A stretch of 64,000 nt of DNA from Pseudovirgaria hyperparasitica. Lineage: Eukaryota; Ascomycota; Dothideomycetes; Acrospermales; Acrospermaceae. The stretch is from contig NW_022985570.1 of assembly GCF_010093815.1 (NCBI RefSeq), positions 5,695-69,694 on the forward strand, read 5' to 3'. This document shows positions 12,497 through 27,255 of this stretch, one piece after another (the stretch's first letter is position 1; each line of letters starts with the position of its first letter). The position numbers and the translations under genes are program-made. Below the pieces are notes generated by a model. That model was not told the DNA's origin and ran no database searches. It saw only the letters and a list, made by a program, of their open reading frames with translations.

Positions 12497-15400
12497 TTTT
12501 AATTCCTCTCTATATAGTACGACGGTAGCTTATAGAGATAGCTCCTACTACACGCTATAATACCCGTGGCACTATCTTATACGAGAGACTCTCTCCAAAT
12601 CTAAACGAAGAGAATAGTCTCCCTATGACTACCTCTACTAATAAGTATACCCTATAGGCTATCGTACTAATAACTAGTACGGTATTCCGTATAACCGTAG
12701 AAGATTACCTAGATAATAAGAAAGGAGTCTATTATACTCCATCGCGGTCTAGTTTATACTATACTAGACCTATCCTTACTATAAGACTAGACCCTATTAA
12801 TGTTAACGAATTAATTCGTTAGAACCGACTAATATTAACCACGCCTCACGACGACGTATATACTAAGCTATATACGGAGAGGTAGCGTTAGACTTAGCTC
12901 GAGTAGTAACTTCGTGAACTCGACGAAGTGTAAGGATAAACCGCTAGACTCGAAGCCGCACTACGCGCTTTAGTACTAGTAGTAACTAATCTATACTAAT
13001 ATAGACTAACTTAAGCCGAAATAGTCTAACTAAGTCTATTACTATCCTAGTTACCTTAGTCTAAGAAACTATCTTACTTTAATAGTAAAACTAGAAGGAG
13101 CTTTTATGAATAGGCTTACTAGTATAGCCGATTCTTCCACCTATTTATAAACGATAGTAATAAGATTAGGTTCGTATAGAACTACCTAGACCTAACGCCA
13201 TCTAAACGTTAGATAGTACATCGAATTAAACACTCTAAGGATGCGTATAACTAGGACACGTTTACCAAATTCCTTCTTTAATACTTCGGCGATAGAGCCG
13301 AGCGACGCGAATAGACTTAGAGCCATATCTTTAAGACTTAATAGCGAGAGAGATAATCCCCGTTATAACTCCTCGAATACCTCCGACCTCTTTAGAGAGA
13401 AGCTAAGGAAGATTATATAGTTCGATAATACGACGACTTTAAAAGGTCCCTTAACCCGAGTATAAAGGAACGTATCGACCTTATAACATCTATCTCTACC
13501 GACCTTTAGGTACTCGCGAATCTTATAGAACGATATTAGCGTATAATAAATAACTAACGTCGTATAGGCGCATGACTATCCCTATTAATCTAATCCGATA
13601 CGAAATCGTCTAAAGAGGACCGGTTTAGTAATAGATCGCGCGGAATACCTCGTAGACGCTACTACTCCACGAACTCGAGAAGATAAGGCCCGTACCGCGG
13701 ATCTTTCCACTAGTTAATATATCGAGACGCGAGAAACGACTCGTATAAACGACCTAAAGTCACCTACTACACCTATAGTAGGATAGGCTATATAGTACCC
13801 GAGTGCCGCTTAGGGAAACTACTAAATACTAATATAGATACTAAGTTAGTTATATACTATAAGTGCTAGTAGCTAGAATATATCGCGCCTAACTACCCGG
13901 TATACGATATAAAAAACTAACTATCTATAAGGAACCCTCGCGACTTATAGGCGTAACTAAAATAGAGGGATAACTAGCTAACTAGTATATCGAACTATAG
14001 GCTAGGCCTATCGAGGTCCCTCGTAGATAACATTAGACCGTAATACTCGATAGCGGTTTAGCTACTAATATTATATCGACTTAACAAGCACGAGAGCTTA
14101 ACGTCGATATTTAAGCACTAATAGGTACTACCTTCTATAGTATCGATAGTCCTATTAAATTGTAGGGTACCTATACTATTAAATATAGTATCTAGGATAG
14201 CGGGGGGAAGTGGAAACCCTACTACTTAACCTTTATCATAGTAGATAGTCCCTTTAATATGATCCTCGGTATACTATAGCTCGAAAAACATAACCCGAAA
14301 CTAGACTTCATCTAGAAAATAGCTGGCTGGCGCATGTACCTACTATAATGGAATCTAGTATAGCTAGTCGACGACGAATAATTCTAGAAGAACTACGAAA
14401 AGGTAATCTCCGCTATCTATGTCCTCTTACTTACTTAAAATAGAGAGCTTAGCATTAAAGTGGACGAAAACCTACTATATTAGTATAAAATATACTAATA
14501 TATCGTGTTAGCGATCGACTCGTCCGAATTACCTTAATACTAATCTACTAACCTTACTATTAACCTCGAAGACGGTTAATAACCCCTATACAGACCCATC
14601 TACCCTCTATTAGAACCCGAGCTATAGGTCCTCTAAGAATATATCGAAAAGAACCTTACGCGAGGATAGATTAGGCCTAGTATATCTCTAGCCGGAGCTC
14701 TAATCCTCTTTATAAAGAAGAAGGATAGGAGTCTCCGTCTATATATCGACTACTATAGCCTAAATAACATCACGCAAAAGAATCGTTACCTACTACCTCT
14801 TATCTCCGAGTCTATTAATAGACTAGGGCGCGCGAAGATCTTTACTAAGCTCGATCTATACGACGTCTACTACCGCCTATATATTAAGAAGAGCGATAAG
14901 TAGAAAACGGCGTTTAGAACCCGTTATAGATACTTCGAGTATATAGTAGTCCCTTTTAGACTAACTAACGCGCTAGGAACCTTCTAAGCGTACATTAATA
15001 ACGCGCTAGTAGGCCTACTCGACACGACGTGCATCGTATACCTTAATAACATCCTTATCTTCTCTAATAATAAAGAAGAACACATCTAGCACATACGCGT
15101 AGTCCTAGATAGACTAGAAAAACATAAGCTATATATTAAGCTATCTAAATACGAGTTCCACTAGGACTATATTAACTTCCTTAGCTTCGTTATTACTAAT
15201 TAAGGTATAACTATAGAAAGGGATAGAGTCGCTACTATCGTGGACTAGCCTAAACTAAAATTAGTTTAAGATATACGTGTCTTCATTAGATTCGCTAATT
15301 ACTACTAAAAATTCGTTAAGTATTTCTCCCGGCTAGTAGCACCGCTTAACGCGCGTACTACTACCATAGATTTATCTATTACGGTCTACGGTAGATAGAA

Positions 15401-16214
15401 ATAGCGTAATATTAAATCGTAGCCTATAGAATTATTAGAAGGCGAAAGGGCCTCCTTCGAGAAAATCAAAGAGGCATTTATAACTACCCTATTGCTAGTA
15501 TACTTCGATCTAACTAAACCTATCCGCGTCGAAACTAACGCGTTAGAATTTATAATCTTAGGCATTCTCTCCTAGCCTAGACTAACTAAGTCTAAAAAGG
15601 TCTAATGGTATCTAGTTACGTTCTTCTTACGCAAAATAGTCGATATTAAGACTAGATATACTATCTATAACTAAGAGCTACTAGTAATAGTAGAGTTATT
15701 TAAATAGTAGCGATATTATCTTAAAGGTACCATATATAACGTCGAGTTACTAACTAATTACTATAACTTAAAGAGGTTTATAAGCACGACGGTTTTAAAC
15801 CGTTAATAGGTCTAATAGACTAAGTAGCTTACGAACTTTCACTTTATAATCTACTATTAATCTAGAAGTATAAACCTAGCTAATAGGATATTAAGAAGAC
15901 CTAACTATAAAGAAGGCGCCTAGGATTATAGTAGCTATAGGGTTCTAGAGTAGCTATAGGCCTAACTCTTAAGGACAAGGTTAGATTTTAAGTTATTAGG
16001 CGATTAGCGAGATACTAACGTTAATACTAGTAATCGAATCTCTAAGACCGAAGCCGGTAACTAAAGACGCGGTACCGAAGTCCCTAGTAGGCCGTTTATT
16101 AGCGCTATCGGGAAGGGCGATAATGCCCGGCGTAAATATCTAATTAACCTCGCCTAGTTAATCGTGGATCTATAGAAGATAGACCCGATAGTTTTAAAGT
16201 TATATAAAATATAG

Positions 16215-16586
16215 TGTAATGAGCCATCGCCAAGTATGTCCCTTTTTATAAATGGCTATGTTCTTAGTATAGTAGTCGCGACGAACTCACAAGTATCTCT
16301 CCTAGGTATTATGAGTTCTCTTTGAACGCACGACTTCTTATTAGTTCTCTTTTATAATAGGACGGGTCTATACAATACTCTTAATCAATTTATTAATAGC
16401 TAAGCCTAATAATTAATACCCATAGAGGCCCATGAACGTAAGGAAAGGTTAAATCGTCGAATATTCGTGATGGGGGAAGCGTGCCGAGCAGAATGACCAA
16501 GGAAAACGCCCTCCTTAAATATATAATGAGCCATGTAATCGAGCCAGGGACATATACATGTGGGGCTGTAGGAGCGGCCTTCCATA
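16215..16586 (-). repeat. E3 3' LTR (left)
   Basis: 372 bp, matching 27256-27627 at the same length. It begins TGTAATGAGCC on plus, and ATAG target duplications flank the pair. Confidence 0.9.
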
Positions 16587-16733
16587 TATACCTCCCCGGC
16601 CTATAGAACTACTACCCTTAGTAGTGTAGTAACCGTATAAGAAACCGTGTGAAGAACGCCTAAAAGAAAGACCTTAATACGAATAAAATGCGCCCCTAGT
16701 AAACCTCTTAGCGCGGGTAAACCTTAGCCCGGA

Positions 16734-16764
16734 TTATTAGTTAAGGGCAGCCCTTAACTAATAA
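16734..16764. repeat. 31 bp palindrome inside E3, near its 3' LTR
   Basis: Arms TTATTAGTTAAGGG and CCCTTAACTAATAA with a CAG loop, perfectly paired. It lies about 150 bp inside the left LTR, beside the end of the extra coding region. Confidence 0.92.
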
Positions 16765-16769
16765 TTAGG

Positions 16770-19700
16770 TAGGTTTTTAGGCGCCTAATCTTAGTACTCG
16801 AGGTCGCGAGCCAGCTCCTAAAGAATCGTGTCGCTTATCTTAGAGAGGTTAGATTCCTCCTCGTCGGATAGTTCGTTAGACCTCTCTTATCTATAGAAGT
16901 TCTCTTTAATGTTATCTAGGCCCGCGTCGGGCTCGAATTTCTTAAAATTAATTGGCCGCTTAGCGGCGCGCGCCTCGTTAAATTCCTTCTAGAACGACCT
17001 ATCCCCATAGACTAGCCTTTCCTACCTTACTATTTTCTTAAAGGTCTCCACGAATACCCTCGAGCCCTCCTTGAACTAGGCGTCTACCTTGGCTTTAAGT
17101 TATTAAGGACTTACGTTAAGCCACGTAGCTGCCTCTTCTTTTACCTCCTAGCTGTCCTATCTTTTATAGCCGACTAATGCGTTACTAACGGCGTTAAAAC
17201 TCGGGAGTTAAACTACGGCTGGGAAGGCAAAAGGAATCGCGCTGTATTTATTAGAAAATCCTAACGGAGACGTAGGTCCTAGAGTTAAATTCCTGTGAGC
17301 TGCTGCGAGTTATTCCTATATGCCTATTTTAGGCACTTCCATTATTATGTGATTAGGGCTAATCGCGATATACTATGGAAGCATCGTACGTCTTCTACCC
17401 TTTACGGGACCCTAGGCGCCGTGCATTATTAGTGGGCTAGAGATGCGTACTTTAAGGGACTGGTAGGGGACCGGGACGAAGGGACCAAATCGTTTCCTAT
17501 CGTCCGTATTATAGATCTTATCGTTAATAGCCGTGATTATATCGTTTCGATTAACCCCCTCGCGGAGCTTGGCCTTTAACTACTATTCGTTTAAGAACTT
17601 ATAGGAGCGGGGAACGATTATGGTGTAGTCGTCACTTCGTTCGTCGTCGAGACTAATGCTCCCCTAGATTATGTTAAACCCGTGTCTATCGCTAGGATCG
17701 AGGATTCGATTAATGGCGTTATCGAGATACTTAAAACCCGTCTTATCGCCCCTATTCTAGGACTTCGCATAGTACGGGTACGAGATTAGATGGTAGTTAA
17801 GATCGGGCCGAAGAGCGATATAGGTGAGCTAGTAAAGTAGGTATTACCTAATAAACTATTAGATATAGGAGTAGTATGTAGTTCGTAGCCAGCCGTAGTT
17901 CGATTTCTTATTAAATATGCGCTAGTAGTACTTATATATATTAAATTCATCCCTCGCGAGCTCTAGGATGCTCTTATTAAGTATAGAGGTCGTCTTTTTA
18001 AGTGGCTCGAAGAGCCCTTTAATATTAATACTTCCGGTACGTTCCTACTCGTCGAAGAGTTACCTACCTATTCTACCGTCCTCCTTCTAAATTATAAATG
18101 CGATACTAGTAAGGATGGTTTTAATATTAATAACTTGCTTTGGGGTCTCTAGGGCCTAGTAACGATAGATACCTAATGCCTCTATCGGATAAGGTGGCCG
18201 CGCGTACTTCGCGAACTAGGTATAGCGGTCCTTATAAACTTTAAGGGCCCCTACGTTATCTCTAAACTTATATACTATTTTAAGTCTCGCTACTAGGTTT
18301 AAGTAGGACACGCTAACGAGTATATTATTCTTTCTAGCCACGTCTTAGTAATACTTATAGTAGACTTTATACGGAACAGCCATGTTACCTATCTACGCTT
18401 TCTAGCGCACTAGTAGGGCTATTCCCTTAATGCTCGTGAAATTCTTCTTTAATAATATAGCTGCCTTAAAAGTCTTCGTTACTAAAGGCGCGCATTAATA
18501 CTTCTTAGGCTCGTCCTCTTCCTCGACTAATACTATTATCTTAGGGTGCGAACTAAGAATAACCGGGGATTATCGTATAGGCGCCCCTGGTAATTACTAA
18601 GGGCCGGTAGATAAGGCACGTCCGCGAGTAGGTTTTATCGGCGTGGCCGTAACGGGCACTAAAGACGTTCTCGCATGGCCCGGTAAGGGATGTTTACTAG
18701 TAGTAGTAGGAGGAATGCTTACTTCGAACGGACGACTAGCTTCGAAGAGACGACGTACTACTAAACTAGGAGGCGTACTTCGTAGAGGGGACTTCACCGC
18801 GGGCGTTACCTATACTAGTTTTAGCGACGGTAAGGTCTAAGGCGGAGGCGATACACTTATCTCTTTGATTTATAGGTAGTATTTAACGGGCCTATGAACC
18901 ATTCTACTTATCCGTGACTATTAACTAGCGGAGATAATAAGTCCCGTCTCATTATAGAACGTTAGTTTATTTTATCGGCTAGGGTAGTTCGAGAGTTACT
19001 AGAGAGATAGACCGTCCTTATTACTATCGCTAGCTAGGGCGGTATCGATATTAGAGCTCTAAAGATATACCTTAATTCCCCTTCCCTTCTATCCCTAGCC
19101 GATTTAGAACTATAGAGATACGTTTAATTAGTTTCTCGCTCTCGCCCATGTTCGCACTCGTAAGAGCGCTACTAGCTTTTCTATAAAGTTCTATGTTTAC
19201 TAGAGCTATCCGAGGGCGGATTAGAGTAACTAGCCGTCGTTATTAGGGAGGTCTTTTCGCTAGTTTTATAGGATCGTATTTTTGGCTTTTAGGATACGGG
19301 AGTTAGTATCTCTTCCACGACGAATTATCTCATAGACTTCTTTCGGAATAGAGGAGTTAATCTTTACCTTACTATACCCTATTACGGCTCCTACTTCCTA
19401 GAAGAGGTTAACTATACTACTTAAGAGCTATTCTATAAGGCTGGTGATGTGAAGGAGATTATTAAACGTGTCTAGAATATAGTCCTATCGCTCTTACGGG
19501 TTCTAGATAGCGATGATTCGGTTAATAGTAGACTTATTTATTTCCGTAGCTTCTATAGCCTATCCGTGCGGAGTAGTAGATGGCCTTAATACCACGATAG
19601 CCGTCGATGGCCCTGCTTTAGCACTCACGACTCTTAACTAGGACCGCGTCTATCTTATTAGTACTTAATAATCTTATAACTCTTTATGGGTAGGCGTTTT

Positions 19701-20480
19701 CTTCTTCGGCGGGGCTATTATTATTATTAGTTCTATCGGTAAGTTACGTTCTAAGGAGAGGTAGTTTAAGCGAGGCGGAAGTGGAGGAGGAGGTTTTATT
19801 AATTAAGGAGGTATGGAGAGGTATAAGAGGGAAGAGTTATATACTATCTTAAGTTCTCTTTTTTATGCCTCCTCGAATACCGGGTATATGGTGATTTTTA
19901 TGAATGATCCTTACTAACGGCCGTAGGCCCGTATACGTGTCGAATCTGTGAATGAATATATACTAGGTATATAGGAAATCTATAAATAAATGTGTCTACC
20001 GGGTATATAGCGGAATCTATAAATAAATAGATACCGGGTATATTCTTATCCTCATGAGACTTCCTATAAGTATCTTTTTCTCTTATACCTCCTCCTTCTT
20101 TTCTTCCTTATTAGTTTCTAACGGGGCCCGTTCCATAGTAACGAAATAGGCCTTCGATGGGTGGGCTTCGATTACACGACCGGTTTTAATGTATGGTAGG
20201 TGGAATTTCGCGTAAACGCTATTATGTCTTCTTTCGAGCATTGCTTACTTTAATAATAGGTTTTATCATTTTATAGTAATGATAGGGTTTATTATTCTCT
20301 TTCGATGATGGAGTTTATCGTCATGAGACTACTTTTATAAGTATCCCTTCCCTCCTTAAAAAAACTTCTGTCCCCTAGAAGGAGATGTCGATTCTAGGGA
20401 AACATAAATATTCCTCTCTATTAAAGCCTTACAGAGTAGGAATTACCACTTCTACCTGGGTTCGTATAGTGTCGTCGAGG
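16770..20480 (-). other. Extra coding region of E3 downstream of pol, unknown family
   Basis: On the minus strand between the pol end (about 20490) and the hairpin at 16764. The sequence keeps protein-like frames interrupted mostly by TAG. Clean stretches include one near 17440-17580 (containing KIYNTDDRKRFGPFVPVPYQ) and one near 18797-18597 rich in Ser, Pro and Thr. Helical, Gln-rich stretches appear near 19000-19330. Gypsy elements normally end soon after integrase, so 3.7 kb more coding-like sequence is unusual. I recognise no domain. It could be an accessory gene of this family or a captured host gene. It is a broken fossil. Confidence 0.5.
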
Positions 20481-23400
20481 TGTTCCGTGAGTTATTTATA
20501 ATAGTTTTCCTTATCGCTACTCTCCTTATTTTCCTTGGTAATTCTTCTAATTAGTGGTCGCGAGGGCTTATCGTGACTCTCGTTACTCGCATTTCTCATG
20601 AAATATTTCTTTAACCTGTGGCTAGGAAACGTCCCTCTAAGCATGGCTCTATTAAGCTCCGCGAGCTTGTAAGTATAATTAAACACGGACTAGATTCTAT
20701 ATGGCCCCCTCTAATGCTACCTTAGCTTCCGCCCTATATCCTTCTATTACTACGAGTCGTATAGGAGGATAATCGTGTCGACTAGTAACGACTCTTAACG
20801 AAGGTGATAGTTGTTATTCCATGCCTCTCTCGATTCCTTACGCGTTCGTGTCGCGTGGGCATGGGCCTCCTTAAGATCCTCGGATCTTCTCTTAAGTTAT
20901 CTAGCTCGAAGAGCGAGTAAGTCGGATGTCGATCGCACCTTGTCCTAAGGGAGCATTCGGAGCGACTCGAATTCGACTTCGATAGGCATGATTGGTTTAT
21001 GGCTAAGCACGAGGTATACGGTACTATACCCTATACTAGTACGTGTCGTTATTCTATCTACCTAGACGACCGCATGGAGGTAGTCGGGCTAGTTCTTGAA
21101 TCTACTATTAGTTATCTTCGCAAGAGCATTAGCGAGTAGTATAAAACTTCTCTTAATAATCCTATTTACTCGGGGATTATACGCAGACGTAACCTTCTAA
21201 TAAATTCTATAGAGTTAGAGGAGCTCCTCTATAGCACCCATATTTTCTCTACTACCGTTATAGGTAATTTTAGGAATAATTCTATATCTATAGATTACGT
21301 TCTTAAAGAGGAACTTTACGACGACTATGGACGTGGCCGCCGTACATGCCTCCGCCTTAGTCTATCCGCTTAGCTATTCTCGTATAGATACCACTTTACT
21401 ATACTCTATAGAAGGTGGTAGTACCGTTACGTCCAAGTGCATTCTTTACTAAAGAATAGGCGTTATAACGTGGTAGAGCCCTTTATTAAGACCTCCGAGG
21501 AGCTTGCTTCGTTATTAATATTTATTATAGATTTTTACGTACTATCGCACGTCTCTACGTATATCTATCTACTAATACTTATCCTTAATCCTTCTAAGGG
21601 TCCCTTTGCTACCTCTATAATCTATCTCGTTATAAGTAGTAGTAATTATACGCGCCCTAGTATTCGGATCCTTAATTACTCGTATGTGTTAGCGATGCCT
21701 ATCTCCTCTCCACTAGAGTATTTAGTTATACACGAGGAACTTTAGGTAGTTAGTTATAAAGGCCTTATACGCTCGGTCGGTTAGGTTAGTTAGCCTCTCG
21801 AGTATAGTAAGATACTTCGTAATCCTCTACTATTTATCGCTATATTCATCTATTAAGGGAGACTTAATGGCGGTATAGTCGAGTATCCCTATCGTGTAAT
21901 CTCTTCTACTAATGGGCTTGATTAACGACGTCTCTAGCACGTCTATACATAGAGCCATGTCCACGAACTCGTCTAGGTTAAAGGTAGGGACGTCTGGTGG
22001 TTCTTCTTCTTCGTGTATCCGTAAGATACTATCGGCGACTACGTTACGCTTTCTAGGTACGTGCCTAACTATGAAGTTCTATAGCTAAATCCACGCGAGC
22101 CACCTAGTAACGAGCGCCCCTAGTAAGTTAGTTACGGTGCGGTTGATTTAAGCGACTAGAGTATTCGCGTCTATTTCTATAATAAAGTGCGTGCCATAGA
22201 GGTATTACCGGAACTTCTATAACGCGTGGAGGAGGGCTCGGTACTCTAGTTTCACGGTGTCGTAGTTTCTCTTAGCTTTTAACCACATTCCTCTATTATA
22301 CCGCGATAGCTAACGTTTATAATCCTCGTTCTCCTACATTAACGTAGCCCTCCACCTAACGTTACTAGAGTCTACTACTAGGATTATGTCTCCCGTACCT
22401 ATCCCGTACCGTAACGTTATTAGTGCGGGAGCAGTGGTTAGAGCTATCTTTAGCGCGTCCATCGAGGTCTACTCCTTGGCTATCTACTACTAGGCCGATT
22501 CATTCTTTAATAGTATAAATAGCGGCGATGCGATAACAGCGTACCCGGGGATCCATATCCGGAAATATATATAAACGCCAAGGAAGGCTCGCACATTCGT
22601 CGTGTTTTTACAGGGTTTCTAGTCCCTAATAGTAGTAACCTTTTTATTACTCGGTCGCCTCCCTTCAATGCCGTAGACGTATCCTATAACGTTAGCGGCT
22701 TTAATATACTACTAAGTCTTCTTGCTACTTAGGGCGTATCCGGCGCGCTCTATATCCGCGAGAACCTTATCTACGTTAATTAAATGTTCTAGGATATACC
22801 TACGAATTCTAGGCAGGGCCTCCTTAGAGTTATATTTCGTCATAGGTCCTTTAATACCTAAGTCATCTAGGAATAGTAGAGCCCTCTCCGGGATGTGTTC
22901 TTATATGATAGTTAATATGATTCTAACGAACTAAGCTACTAAATTAGTGGCCCCTTAAGGTAATATTATCCCGTGTAGCAATCCTAGGGGCGTTATAAAC
23001 CCCGTTAAGTCTCGGTAATGCTCTACTAATGGAATCTAATCGTATTCTAAGAAGAAGTCGGTAAACGTTAAGACGGCCATCCCCGTGAAGTACTCCGAGA
23101 ATTCTTTATATAAGGGCGGCGTGGCCGCATCACGAATGGTAACTCGGTTAATTTCTATCGCCAAATTAATTAACCTATAATCTCGTTCCTTATTAGCTTC
23201 CTTCTTCTTTTCCATAAGAAAATAGGCGTTTCGATAAGGACCACTATAGGGCTCGAGCCTTCCGCTATTAAGACGCTCTTTTAGGATCGTGAGTACCTTT
23301 CTATGAAGGGCTCTAGGAATATTAAAGTTCTTAGTCTACCATGCCTTATGTTCTACCGTTCGGATCTCCTGCGGAGGTGCCACCTCTTCGTTAAATTTGC

Positions 23401-24008
23401 CAAGGTATAAGAATTCCTATGCTAGTGCTTCCTCGCGATATAATAAGATTGTATATAGTAACTTGAGTTCCGCGGGACGTAGCTCTATTCCAATCTTTAG
23501 CTAACTTATATGTAGAGGCGTTAGACGTGTTTCTAGCGGGATAGTTGCCCTTTAAGGCTCTATCAGCCTATTAAACGCGTTAAGGCCTAGGTGGACGGCC
23601 GGAAGAAGTGTCTACCGTGCGATTGCTCGTTCACGCTAGTCTAGATACCCTAATAGATTCCTAGGGACCTTTCGGTGGGCTTCGGAGTCATCCATAGGGT
23701 GTACTTTAACTCCCTTTCTTTTATATATGGTAGCTATACTAAATCCCTTTAATACCCCGGATGAATACCGTCTTTGGAGGCTGGTAGAGCCTGCTATAAG
23801 CCATTCTATTATCGTGCCTTATTTATATGCGAAGGTAGCGTACCTTACCGCCGTAACTAGGGCGGCTAAGTCATCTTTTCTCGATAACCGAGTAACATTT
23901 TCAGGCCGGATTTTCTCGGAAAGCAACTCTATATGACTCATTTCTATATCTGTATAAAAATATATCCTATCCCCTTCGTTAGTGGGTTTACCGGACCCCA
24001 TTTAGTGC

Positions 24009-24045
24009 GGATTATTAGTTAAGGGTAGCCCTTAACTAATAATCC
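24009..24045. repeat. 37 bp extended palindrome between gag and pol of E3
   Basis: The common 31 bp palindrome with a TAG loop, extended here so that CCGGATTATTAG-type flanks also pair (arms of 17-18 bp). It sits directly upstream, in minus-strand terms, of the pol opening at 24001. Confidence 0.9.
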
Positions 24046-26723
24046 GGCTTAACTCCGGCTTCTAGCGACATGCTCCGCTATATAGTTAGTCTCTAGCCAC
24101 GGAGTTACCCTCCTTCTCTAAGACTAGAATATACTCGTCCGGACTGGTTTCGAAGGTTATACGTTCTTATCTATATACGGAGTAGACTATTAAGAGTACT
24201 TGCCTAGAGGCTGACCTCTACACCGTAAGTGAGGCCTGCCTAGTATATGGCTCCCCTAGGATAAGGTCATGATTAAGTTCGCTGTATACGAATATCGAAG
24301 TGGCCGTAACGATCCGACCTATGCGGATAGGGCATTACTATACTATTCCTACGAATGGAGTGCTATACTAAGTAGCGCTAACTAAACTCGAGTTCTTTAT
24401 ATATGGTAGAAGCGAAGATATCGCTAGCCTAAGACGCCTTATAGTATCTAGTCGAATACTATTTACCTGCGCGCTACTATCGAATAGTACTATACTAGTC
24501 GCCCTTTTAGAACTAACTTCCACGGGGTACCTCGGACACTCGGCTACTAGCCTTACTATCCCTTCTTTAAGCTAATTAATATCTTATTACGTGATGGCCG
24601 TCCCCGTGGTATAGAGGGGTACTAATATATTAAGTTTATTTATCTCGGGAGCCATGGCATGGTCGTTTCTTCCTTTCTTCTCGGCTCTCTCCTCTTAAGC
24701 CTTATAGACCTCTCTAGCCATGAAGTTAGGGGCGCCCTTCTTAAATACCGTATAACGTAAGTTACTATTAAGGCTTAATAGTTCGCTAATAGTAATATTC
24801 ATGGTTGTCCCTAGAACGCGCACTAGCCATGCTTCGCTAGCTTCTATGCTTAGCCGCTATCCCTCGCGTAGATAGTTATTAAGCTTAACGCCTCGGATAC
24901 GTGCCTTTTAACTAGGATTTAGGCCATCCCCTTCATCTATCTTATCCTTAGGCGCCGTTAGCTCTTATTTAGACGTTCCCTAGTCGCTACTCTTCTTACT
25001 ATCCTCCTATTCCTCGATAATTCTTATATACTACCCTTCACGCATTCCGCGGAGATAGGCGATCTTTCTTTCCTTAGTATAATTAGGTATACTCTTCGTA
25101 ATCCCCCTTCTAGATATTACGAGTATAGCGGGCTCTTCTAGAGCTATCTCCTCGCGGATATATCTATTACTAGCTACGTCGAAGCGTTCGTGGAATTCTA
25201 TATATCTATCTTTCTTACTCTCGGGCGACGTGACTTCTTCTTCCGAATCGCTGTCCGCCAAGGCCTAGTAGGGATCCTTTATAGGTTTTATACTAATACT
25301 ATATACCGGCACTCCCTATAAAGCGTTAATGTTTACTATAGACGTGGAAACCTTCACTCCCCCTCCGTACTAGCTTAGGCCGTTTTAAACCGTTACTATA
25401 TAGTTCCGGATAGCTTATAGGGTAGCTTATAGCCCTACTAAGGAGGGTAGTAATAGGATTTCTTCTCCGTTCGCCCCGAAACGCCCTCGGAATACTCGTA
25501 CCCCGTTAATATTTAGTAATCCGTCTCTAATATATCCTACTATCTCCGGATATCTATATATTAGATAATCTCCTCCGCACGTGATGTATATGATCGGTCT
25601 TCGAGGCCTATTCTAGGCTATAACGCCTCCTTAGGAGTCTCGGGTGGAGACGTATTCTCTATTCTATGTATAATTCTATGGATAAACTTGCGTTAGTTCC
25701 ATGGGTATACCTCGTGCTTAGGGGTATGTTAAAAGATTTAGCCTTCGCGCCTATTAGTTAATAATGGCCGAAAGTAGCTTAGGTTCATACTTCTTAAGGG
25801 ATAAGAATAAGGGATTAGAGGTAAAGTAGGACTTTATCTTAATTAACGTAAGGTCTAGTTTACTAAATCTCTCTACTATCTCGTTAAACTTATCCGATTC
25901 TAGCGCGACGTATACTTCGACTAGAGAGGGGTGGCTAAATTTATTAGTTCTTCTTTCTTTATGTGACTGCTCTTCTAAGCTGGTCTTCTTACTCCCTATC
26001 TTTGATTTATAGTATATGGCTATGGCTAGCTCTTGTGCGGCTAAGTGCTTGTTAATACGAGCTAGTTCCTTAAGTACTCTAGCCTTTCGTGATACGAAGC
26101 CATAGATAATTACCTAGTTATAACTATGTGCTTCCATCGTGAGTTGATATTTCTCTATAGCCCGAGCCTTAAGACTATTAGGCAGCCCTTCTAGGAAGAG
26201 CTCTATTTGCGAATACGAGCTTAGGCTTTCTTTAGCCGTAAGTTTCTCCGTAATAATACGATACTAGGAGTAGTATATAGGGAGAGAGTAGGATGGGTCT
26301 ACTTTAACCATTTCCACGTATTTTCGGATAAAGTGGATGGTGCCTTCCTTGAGGGCGGAGTTAAATAGAGAGAATTCCTTTAATAATTCTTCACGTAGTA
26401 TGGCCCACTACTATTTCTAAAACCTACCTATTCCTTTAATGGTAGGACGGAGATAGTCCTCGTAGTATAACGGTAGAGAGGTTATCTTCTTATTAGGCGG
26501 AACTTCGTAGTTTATATATATGTCCTTATACTTCCGAAGGAAGGCCGTAATGTTTATTCCTTTAAAGCGCTCGGGGGCTAGGGTAGATAGAGGTACCATC
26601 CTTCCTTGTCGCGCAAATGCTACGAAGAAGTCAAGTATCTCTCTACGAGTTACTAGGTCGTTTTAAGCTCCTATCGTACCATTACTAGTAGTAGGTGTGC
26701 TAGTGGAGACGCTGGGGGTAAGG

Positions 26724-26752
26724 TTATTAGTTAAGGGATTGCCTTAACTAAA
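26724..26752. repeat. Variant palindrome upstream of E3 gag
   Basis: TTATTAGTTAAGG and CCTTAACTAA around an altered loop. It lies about 125 bp before the gag start at 26599 on the minus strand. It is a degraded or variant copy of the common hairpin. Confidence 0.75.
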
Positions 26753-27255
26753 GGTTGGCCCAATGCGTCTACCTATAACACCTATCATCCCTTCTCCATG
26801 TTAATTAATCCCTTTATAAGGTAAACTATTACTATCGTCTTCATCGATATAAGGTTTACGGTATTCTACTTATGTTATTATCTTCGTGTAAGGCGTTCCT
26901 AAAGTGGTATACTCGTGTGGCCGTGTTTATAAATAACAGCTATAGTAGTACTAAACGGGTTGTATTTGTCGTTTTTGAACTCTTCTTTGCTGCTTTATCT
27001 AGCCCTGTTTTATATCCCATTCCCCTAAGACATTTTCGAGTCGCGCTATCACCCGTGTTAGTATGCGTATGCTTTTTGCGGCTACTTTTAAGAGGCTAGC
27101 CCCTAGCGACTCCGGACTCCCTGTTTTCTAGACTCGTGGCTTCGATCTAGTAAGTCTAGACTACCTTATTAGGCACGCTATATACTTCCCCTAAGCTAGT
27201 TTCGGAGTCCTAATCTCCCCCTATAAGTTTACGGTCCGGGTACGACCTCCAAAAT

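Noticed and set aside
18643-18840. 65-codon plus frame overlapping a minus frame in the E3 extra region
   Set aside because: The minus frame agrees with the element's coding direction; the plus frame looks like its shadow.
26872-27099. 75-codon hydrophobic plus-strand frame in E3
   Set aside because: It lies antisense in the leader between the 5' LTR and gag; it is likely chance.
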